This document shows, piece by piece, positions 58,851 through 64,000 of a DNA stretch of 64,000 nucleotides. The stretch is from Pseudogracilibacillus sp037072025 (GTDB taxonomy: Bacteria; Bacillota; Bacilli; Bacillales; Amphibacillaceae): NCBI RefSeq assembly GCF_037072025.1, contig NZ_JAXHDD010000018.1:1-64000 (forward strand), in the 5' to 3' direction. Under the pieces are notes generated by a model, which saw only the letters and a list, made by a program, of their open reading frames with translations, was not told the DNA's origin and searched no databases. A program made the position numbers and the translations under genes. Position 1 is the first letter of the stretch. Every line of letters starts with the position of its first letter.

Positions 58851-59964
58851 CCTTAACTCCCCATCTTTTATTTATTTTTTTTGGAACTACATGGAGTCCT
58901 TCTTCTTGGATCGAAAATCGTACATTTTCATCCTCTCTATATATTGTTTTACCTGCCGGATTTGGCTCCTCAACGAATAGTGTGCTACCTTTTAATAAAA
59001 TAGAATATTCCTGTGTGTTTCCCATAAATGTTGATAATGTTACTTTTCCATTATAATTTCCATCTGTTTTTAAATTAATTGCTTCAGGTCTTATGACAAC
59101 TTTTACTTCCTCGTTTACCTTAAAATCTGCAAGTCCTTTATTTTTTATTTTCGTGACACTACCTAAGAAATCAACTGTTATATACTCATCCCCTATCTCT
59201 TTTATAATCCCATCAACAAAATTTGCATTACCTATGAAATCTGCTACAAACTCAGACTTAGGATATTGATAAATCTCTTGAGGTGTACCAACTTGTTCAA
59301 TTTTCCCTTTGTTCATAATGATAATTCTATCTGATAAACTTAAAGCCTCTGCTTGATCATGGGTAACAAAAACACTTGTTAGACCTAATCTTCTTTGAAT
59401 TTTTTTAATTTCATTTCTCATATAAACTCGAAGCTTAGCATCAAGATTCGATAAAGGTTCATCAAACAACAGTAAATCTGGCTCCATTACGAGCGATCTA
59501 GCTAAAGCAACACGTTGTTGTTGCCCGCCGGAAAGTTGACCTGGAAATCGTTTTTCAAGATTTTCCAAACCAACAAGTTTAATAATTTTCACTACTTTAT
59601 CCTTGATTTCATGTTTTGGTACTTTTTTAATTTTTAACCCGTATGCAATATTATCAAAAATATTATAATGAGGAAATAAAGCATAACTTTGAAAAACCAT
59701 TGTTGTGTTTCTCTTATTCGCAGGAATGTCATTTAATTTTTTTCCGCCTAAAAGAATGTCTCCTTCTGTTGGGATTTCAAATCCTGCTAACATTCGTAAG
59801 GTGGTCGTTTTACCACAACCAGATGGTCCCAACAATGTGACAAATTCACCTGCTTTAATTGAGACAGAAATATCATCAACTGCCAAAAACTCTTTGTCAT
59901 TACTGACTGAATTGTACATTTTCGAAATATTTTTTAATTCCAATGCTTTATTAGCACCCATCAT
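58840..59964 (-). CDS. ABC transporter ATPase (PotA/FbpC/AfuC type)
   Basis: A 374-residue ATPase with a C-terminal TOBE domain. Walker A GPSGCGKTT near residues 47-55, Q-loop MVFQSYALFPH near 88-98, signature LSGGQQQRVALARSLV near 142-157, Walker B LLLFDEPLSNLD near 162-173 and switch His in FVTHDQAEALSLSD near 195-208. The start lies in a run of GTG-ATG-ATG-ATG that overlaps the permease stop; AAGGGG is 6 nt from ATG 59964 and 9 nt from 59961, so either is plausible. Overlaps the binding-protein gene by 11 nt. Confidence 0.92.
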   Translation of the reverse strand: MMGANKALELKNISKMYNSVSNDKEFLAVDDISVSIKAGEFVTLLGPSGCGKTTTLRMLAGFEIPTEGDILLGGKKLNDIPANKRNTTMVFQSYALFPHYNIFDNIAYGLKIKKVPKHEIKDKVVKIIKLVGLENLEKRFPGQLSGGQQQRVALARSLVMEPDLLLFDEPLSNLDAKLRVYMRNEIKKIQRRLGLTSVFVTHDQAEALSLSDRIIIMNKGKIEQVGTPQEIYQYPKSEFVADFIGNANFVDGIIKEIGDEYITVDFLGSVTKIKNKGLADFKVNEEVKVVIRPEAINLKTDGNYNGKVTLSTFMGNTQEYSILLKGSTLFVEEPNPAGKTIYREDENVRFSIQEEGLHVVPKKINKRWGVKDDV

Positions 59965-59966
59965 CA

Positions 59967-61682
59967 TCACCCCTTAGTCAACTTAATGTCTTTTTTACTT
60001 ACTCCAAATAACCCAACGATTCTGTACATAATAAATATCGCTAAATATACGATTGCAATTAACACGGTTGAGAAAGCAGATGCTGTACCAAATTTCCCAA
60101 CCTCTACTTGGTCTAATATTACAATCGTCATTAAGTTGTATTTAGCTGATATTAAGAATATGACTGCACTTAATGCTGTCATACTTTTTATAAAGGAGTA
60201 AATGAGTCCACCTAAAAATGCTGTTTTTATCATTGGTAAAGTAATCGTTGTAAAGACCTTAAACGAATTCGCACCTAAATCTTGTGCCGCTTCTTCAATA
60301 CTTGGGTCAATTTGCTGTAAGGTCGTTACTGCTGATTTAATACCTACTGGGACACTCCGAGCTATAAATGCAATAATTAAAATTAAAGCAGTTCCTGTTA
60401 AAACAACAGGTGGTGAATTAAATGCCAAAATATATCCGATACCTATAACTGTACCTGGAATAGCAATACCTAACATTGAGGTAAAGTCAACAAAGGTTCT
60501 ACCTAGGAATCGTTTACGGACAATTAGATATGCAACAATCATTCCAACAATTCCAGTGATTGGAGCCGCAATAGCAGCGAAAATAGTAGTATCGAGGATT
60601 GCTTTCTTACCTACCGAAAAGACATAGATATAGTGATCGAAAGTAAGAGAATAATTGATACCCCACAATTTAACAACAGATCCTAATGGTATTAATGCAT
60701 ACAACGCAATAATAATAAGAGAAGCAGTTATACAAAACATAGAAATTGGTAGTCTAATATGCTTTTCTCCAATCATTAAGCGTTCCTTTGCTGACTTTCC
60801 AGTGACGGTAACATACGATTTATTTTCAAAGTAATATTTTTGAACTATGAACATAATTAAAGATATATCTAATAAAATGACAGCTAAGGCAGCTGCACCA
60901 GCCATATCATAATTACCTATAGCCTGCTGATATATTTGCACCGCAAGTGTATTATAGCCCCCTCCTATTGCAATAGGGTTACCAAAATCAGCAATTGATT
61001 TAATAAAAACTAATAAAAAAGCGTTTACAATTGCAGGCTTTGCTAAAGGAAATGTTACTTTTGCAAAGGTATTCCATCTTGAACCACCTAAATTTTGGGA
61101 AGCTTCCTCCATCGATGGGTCAATTGTCTCTAAAACCCCACTTAACAAAAGATATGCTAAAGGAAAAAAAGATAAAGATTGCACTAATACTAACCCTGTT
61201 AAACCATATATATTAAAGTCATTTAGCCCTAATAAATCATGAGTAATCAAGCCACGACTTCCAAACATGAAAATGATAGAGATCGAAATAGCAAAAGGTG
61301 GTGAAATTAATGGTAAAATAGCAATTAAATTAAATAATTTCTTTCCACGCATTTTGATATACGCAGCCGCATAAGCGAAAACAAATCCAATAATGGTTGC
61401 TATTACACCAACAATCGTTGCTAAAACTAATGTATTAACAATAGATGCAAAATTAGATGATGACGTAAATGCTGTTATGTATCCTGATATAGAGAAATTA
61501 CCATCTAAATCAATTAAACTCTGTTTTAGAACATGATAAAGTGGAAGAATAATAAATAAAAATAAGGAAAAAATAACAGCTATTATGGTAATAAGTAATA
61601 TTGGATCCTTGGAGATCATTTTAAATTCAGATATTAATTTATGACCAAATCCCTTATTTGCATTTGCTTTATTTTTTTTCAA
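59967..61682 (-). CDS. fused ABC transporter permease (AfuB/FbpB-type, two permease domains)
   Basis: A 571-residue integral membrane protein with two fused permease domains and about 12 helices, each with an EAA loop: MEEASQNLGGSRWNTFAKVTFPLAKPA in the N-half (near residues 189-215) and IEEAAQDLGANSFKVFTTITLPMIKTA in the C-half (near 480-506). Fused permeases of this type occur in Fbp/Afu importers. The start TTG at 61682 is preferred: GGGGTGA lies just upstream, while the longest frame begins with TTG immediately after the 6-phosphogluconate dehydrogenase stop and has no Shine-Dalgarno of its own. Confidence 0.9.
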   Translation of the reverse strand: MKKNKANANKGFGHKLISEFKMISKDPILLITIIAVIFSLFLFIILPLYHVLKQSLIDLDGNFSISGYITAFTSSSNFASIVNTLVLATIVGVIATIIGFVFAYAAAYIKMRGKKLFNLIAILPLISPPFAISISIIFMFGSRGLITHDLLGLNDFNIYGLTGLVLVQSLSFFPLAYLLLSGVLETIDPSMEEASQNLGGSRWNTFAKVTFPLAKPAIVNAFLLVFIKSIADFGNPIAIGGGYNTLAVQIYQQAIGNYDMAGAAALAVILLDISLIMFIVQKYYFENKSYVTVTGKSAKERLMIGEKHIRLPISMFCITASLIIIALYALIPLGSVVKLWGINYSLTFDHYIYVFSVGKKAILDTTIFAAIAAPITGIVGMIVAYLIVRKRFLGRTFVDFTSMLGIAIPGTVIGIGYILAFNSPPVVLTGTALILIIAFIARSVPVGIKSAVTTLQQIDPSIEEAAQDLGANSFKVFTTITLPMIKTAFLGGLIYSFIKSMTALSAVIFLISAKYNLMTIVILDQVEVGKFGTASAFSTVLIAIVYLAIFIMYRIVGLFGVSKKDIKLTKG

Positions 61683-61727
61683 AAGTTCACCCCATTTATT
61701 AACTAACTTATAAAATATTGAATACAA

Positions 61728-62624
61728 TTACTTCAAAATAACATCATGACCACCAAATTCTCTACGTAATGCAGCGATTACTTTCCCAGTAAAAGTATCA
61801 TATTCTAATGAACGATATCGCATCATTAATGCTAAAGTAATGACAGGTGCCGGTACTTGTAGATCCAATGCGGTTTCAACTGTCCATTTCCCTTCCCCTG
61901 AGGATCCCATTACACCTTTAAGATTTTCTAAATTGGGATCGGCTGAAAAAATATCTTCCATTAATTCCATTAACCAAGAGCGAACAACAGACCCATTATT
62001 CCAAACACGCGCAACTTTCTCCATATCGTAGTTATATTCACTTTTGTTCAATATTTCAAATCCTTCAGCAATGGCTTGCATCATGCCATATTCTATACCG
62101 TTATGTACCATTTTTAAAAAATGTCCACTTCCAGCTTCTCCAGTATACATATAACCATTTTCAAGTGAAATATCTTTAAAAATATGTTCAATTTCTTTGA
62201 ACTTATCTTGATCGCCACCAATCATGGAACATACACCATTTCTTGCCCCACTTGGTCCTCCACTTGTACCACAGTCGAAATAGTATATTTTCTTTTCCTT
62301 TAATTTATCGGATCTTCTTACAGTATCTTGATAATTTGAATTTCCCCCATCGATTAACATATCTCCTTCTTCTAATAAAAAGGATAATTCCTTGATAACC
62401 TCCTCTGTAACATTTCCAGCCGGAACCATTAACCATATTTTTCTAGGTACAGACAAAGAATTGACAAGATCCTTTAATGAATTAGATAGATTCAAACCCT
62501 TTGGATATGATGTATGCTCTACTGACATATTTTTATCATAGCCACTTATAAAGTAGCCTTTATCCAACAAGTTTTTTGATAAATTTAAGCCCATTTTCCC
62601 TAAACCTATTACACCTATTTCCAT
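61728..62624 (-). CDS. gnd: 6-phosphogluconate dehydrogenase, decarboxylating, short-form
   Basis: A 298-residue short-form 6-phosphogluconate dehydrogenase (GntZ/YqeC type, about 300 residues, not the 470-residue Gnd). Seen: GVIGLGKMGLNLSKNLLDKGY (Rossmann GxGxMG) near residues 4-24, the substrate motif DGGNSNYQDTVRRSDKLKE near 92-110, CGTSGGPSGARNGVCSMIGGD near 118-138 and the catalytic Lys in SGHFLKMVHNGIEYGMMQAIAEGFEIL near 166-192. ATG 62624 follows GGAGG. It is the first gene of the importer operon, with about 45 nt to the permease start. Reaction: 6-phosphogluconate to ribulose 5-phosphate and CO2 with NAD(P). Confidence 0.92.
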   Translation of the reverse strand: MEIGVIGLGKMGLNLSKNLLDKGYFISGYDKNMSVEHTSYPKGLNLSNSLKDLVNSLSVPRKIWLMVPAGNVTEEVIKELSFLLEEGDMLIDGGNSNYQDTVRRSDKLKEKKIYYFDCGTSGGPSGARNGVCSMIGGDQDKFKEIEHIFKDISLENGYMYTGEAGSGHFLKMVHNGIEYGMMQAIAEGFEILNKSEYNYDMEKVARVWNNGSVVRSWLMELMEDIFSADPNLENLKGVMGSSGEGKWTVETALDLQVPAPVITLALMMRYRSLEYDTFTGKVIAALRREFGGHDVILK

Positions 62625-62639
62625 GACAACCTCCAAAAT

Positions 62640-62760
62640 TATATCATTTTACATGAAAAATATTTTTGTATACAAATTATTTAAGGAAATATTTTTCGAT
62701 AATAATTTAATAATATCAAATTTTTTTCTATAGTCAACACTTTTAAAAAAAAATATTTCT
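62640..62760. promoter_or_regulatory. divergent promoter with repeated GAAATATTTTTC-type motifs
   Basis: Three copies of a GAAAnATTTTTC-like near-palindrome lie between gnd and rpiR-type genes: GAAAAATATTTTTG (62655-62668), GAAATATTTTTC (62686-62697) and AAATATTTCT (62751-62760). RpiR-family regulators bind short palindromes of related form; these are candidate operators. A TATAAT lies close to the start of the regulator gene (62763 region). Confidence 0.4.
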
Positions 62761-62798
62761 TATATAATGGAATAAATAGCAAATAAGGGAGTTATCGA

Positions 62799-63656
62799 AT
62801 GATAGAAGATAATCAGAAACATGCCTTAGCACGAATTCGTTCAAATTATAGTAATTTTAGTATTAAAGAGAAGGAAATTGCTGATTATATTTTAAAAAAC
62901 CCAAAAAACATCATTAATCATACTATTAATCAAGTGTCAGATGAACTATGCTTAGCTGATTCTACAGTATTTAGGTTTTGCCAAAGAATTGGTTTTAAAG
63001 GATATCAAGCCTTAAAAATTTCTCTTGCCGCTGAAATTGTTAACCCAATAAACGATATTCATGAAGGTATTAAAGATGGCGATAGTACTGAAGTTGTTTC
63101 TAAAAAGGTTTTTCATTCTAATATAAATACATTAAAAGAAACATTAAAGATTTTAGACGGAAATATGATAAATAAGGCAGTTGAATTAATTCTAGGTGCT
63201 AAAAGAGTATATTTCTATGGTAGTGGGGGTTCAGCAGTTGTTGCTATGGATGCATATCATAAATTCATCCGCTCGGGCATCAATGTTAGTGCTGATCTTG
63301 AATCACATATGCAATTAATGTCTGCTTCTCAATTAACAAAAGATGATGTAGCTATTTTAATTTCACATTCGGGATCTACACAAGATATGCTAGATATTAT
63401 TTATCTGTTGAATCAAAATGAAGTAAAGACAATTAGTATCACCAATTTTGCCAAGTCCCCATTAACCAAAGAAGCTACCCTCTCCCTATATACAGTTTCA
63501 GAGGAAACCGATTTTAGATCAGAGGCGCTATCATCACGACTGGGTCAATTGAGCTTAATTGATGCATTATATACTAATGTAATGGTTGCCCAAGATAAGG
63601 ATGGTAAAAAGGCACTTCAAAAAATCCGTCAAGCGATTTCTATGAAAAAGGTGTAA
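62799..63656 (+). CDS. RpiR/MurR-family transcriptional regulator
   Basis: A 285-residue RpiR regulator. N-terminal helix-turn-helix, about residues 1-77: FSIKEKEIADYILKNPKNIINHTINQVSDELCLADSTVFRFCQRIGFKGYQALK. The SIS domain spans about 110-250: RVYFYGSGGSAVVAMDAYHKFIRSG near 132-156 and AILISHSGSTQDMLDIIYLLNQNEVKTISITN near 186-217. SIS domains bind phosphosugars. Divergent from the gnd-importer operon, so it probably senses a sugar phosphate or sugar-acid phosphate that those genes handle. Confidence 0.92.
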   Translation: MIEDNQKHALARIRSNYSNFSIKEKEIADYILKNPKNIINHTINQVSDELCLADSTVFRFCQRIGFKGYQALKISLAAEIVNPINDIHEGIKDGDSTEVVSKKVFHSNINTLKETLKILDGNMINKAVELILGAKRVYFYGSGGSAVVAMDAYHKFIRSGINVSADLESHMQLMSASQLTKDDVAILISHSGSTQDMLDIIYLLNQNEVKTISITNFAKSPLTKEATLSLYTVSEETDFRSEALSSRLGQLSLIDALYTNVMVAQDKDGKKALQKIRQAISMKKV

Positions 63657-64000
63657 TATTTTAGATTGATAATGAAATAACCGTAATCATTTATGTAACT
63701 GAAAATCGTTTAGACATTAATATAAAAAGTACTATAGTGGAAAGTTAAGTTGAAGTTTCAGTAAATGCAAATACAAGTATCTTAATACAATTCGGTTGAA
63801 TTATATACAATACAAAAAAGTGTGATGTCTCGCTACTTAAAGTAGTGGTCATCACACTTTTTTTCAGAAGCAGAACGATACATGAAAATAAATCTATTTA
63901 CGCTATTTGGGGGATCTAAAAAAGTGAAGTGTGTAAACATTTAAAATTGATGGAATCAACCGATATATATAGTAATACATCTAGGAGTGATTACTATAAC
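63657..64000. other. intergenic region to window end
   Basis: Contains the terminator at 63815-63864 and 136 nt of AT-rich sequence after it. AGGAG near 63983-63987 could be a ribosome site for a gene starting beyond the window, but none can be supported from this edge. Confidence 0.4.
63815..63864 (+). terminator. Rho-independent terminator of the RpiR gene
   Basis: AAAAAGTGTGATG (63815-63827) pairs with CATCACACTTTTT (63850-63862), with an inner CTACTT/AGTAG stem, and is followed by further T residues. About 160 nt after the regulator stop. Confidence 0.85.

Noticed and set aside
57789..59964. Ferric-iron uptake system (Fbp-type)
   Set aside because: The binding protein lacks the paired Tyr iron ligands, and the operon includes 6-phosphogluconate dehydrogenase and RpiR, so a sugar-phosphate ligand is favoured; iron is not excluded experimentally.
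60202..60627. 141-codon plus-strand frame in the permease gene
   Set aside because: Antisense shadow of the fused permease; no start signal.
1..64000. CRISPR array, tRNA, rRNA, riboswitch or phage genes
   Set aside because: No repeat-spacer pattern, no cloverleaf-type sequence with CCA/TPsiC motifs, no recognisable riboswitch core and no phage structural genes were seen.

Overview
The window is AT-rich DNA with Shine-Dalgarno sites of the GGAGG type, lipoprotein signal peptides, CcpA-type cre-like sites, ECF transporters and Kip/Pxp-type genes. This points to a low-GC Gram-positive bacterium, most likely a member of the Bacillaceae; the genus is an inference I cannot fix from sequence alone. 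I see no rRNA, tRNA, CRISPR array, phage or replication genes. The whole window is accessory carbon-catabolic DNA: five transporter-plus-enzyme loci separated by insertion sequences and decayed gene remnants.

Layout. (1) 119-14215: a TRAP carboxylate transporter (dctPQM), a RidA-like protein, two PLP aminotransferases, glycerate kinase, the three 5-oxoprolinase-like subunits (PxpA, PxpB, PxpC), a D-2-hydroxyacid dehydrogenase, a LysR regulator and an RraA-like aldolase. Two of its promoter regions share the same pair of 12-mers. (2) 15103-25156: galactonate dehydratase, a ROK regulator and, divergently, a sugar ABC importer, an SDR dehydrogenase, a KDG(al)-type kinase, a KDP(G/Gal) aldolase, an SMP-30 lactonase and a cytosolic CBM9-like protein. 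Together these make a complete non-phosphorylating-entry (De Ley-Doudoroff) route from galactose or a similar aldose to pyruvate and glyceraldehyde 3-phosphate. (3) 26036-35007: a GntR regulator, an AllA-like cupin, an ECF importer (S, T, A, A), a ribokinase-like kinase, an eIF2B-fold protein with altered active-site positions and a BtpA-family barrel. A decayed IS110 element sits in the middle of the operon.

(4) 35060-41860 is a gene graveyard: pieces of IS200/IS605, IS66 and IS30, and broken aldehyde dehydrogenase, ornithine cyclodeaminase-like, transaldolase/FSA-like and ApnO-like genes, with an intact SorC regulator. (5) 42139-54241: an acetoin-type 2-oxoacid dehydrogenase complex (E1a, E1b, E2, E3), a class II aldolase, a ribose-type ABC importer, an LsrK-like FGGY kinase and a tandem-duplicated VOC protein. 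(6) 54471-57045: a 2.6-kb transposon with perfect 16-bp inverted repeats that has split a TetR gene. (7) 57789-63656: an Afu/Fbp-type ABC importer encoded with a short-form 6-phosphogluconate dehydrogenase, divergent from an RpiR regulator.

How they work together: each block pairs one importer and one regulator with a short set of kinases, dehydrogenases and aldolases that end in central metabolites. The best candidates for undescribed chemistry are the ECF/ribokinase/eIF2B/BtpA operon, the TRAP/Pxp/RraA/glycerate-kinase cluster, the LsrK-like/VOC/aldolase cluster, and the importer joined to 6-phosphogluconate dehydrogenase, which suggests uptake of an already phosphorylated sugar acid. Substrates are inferences throughout.
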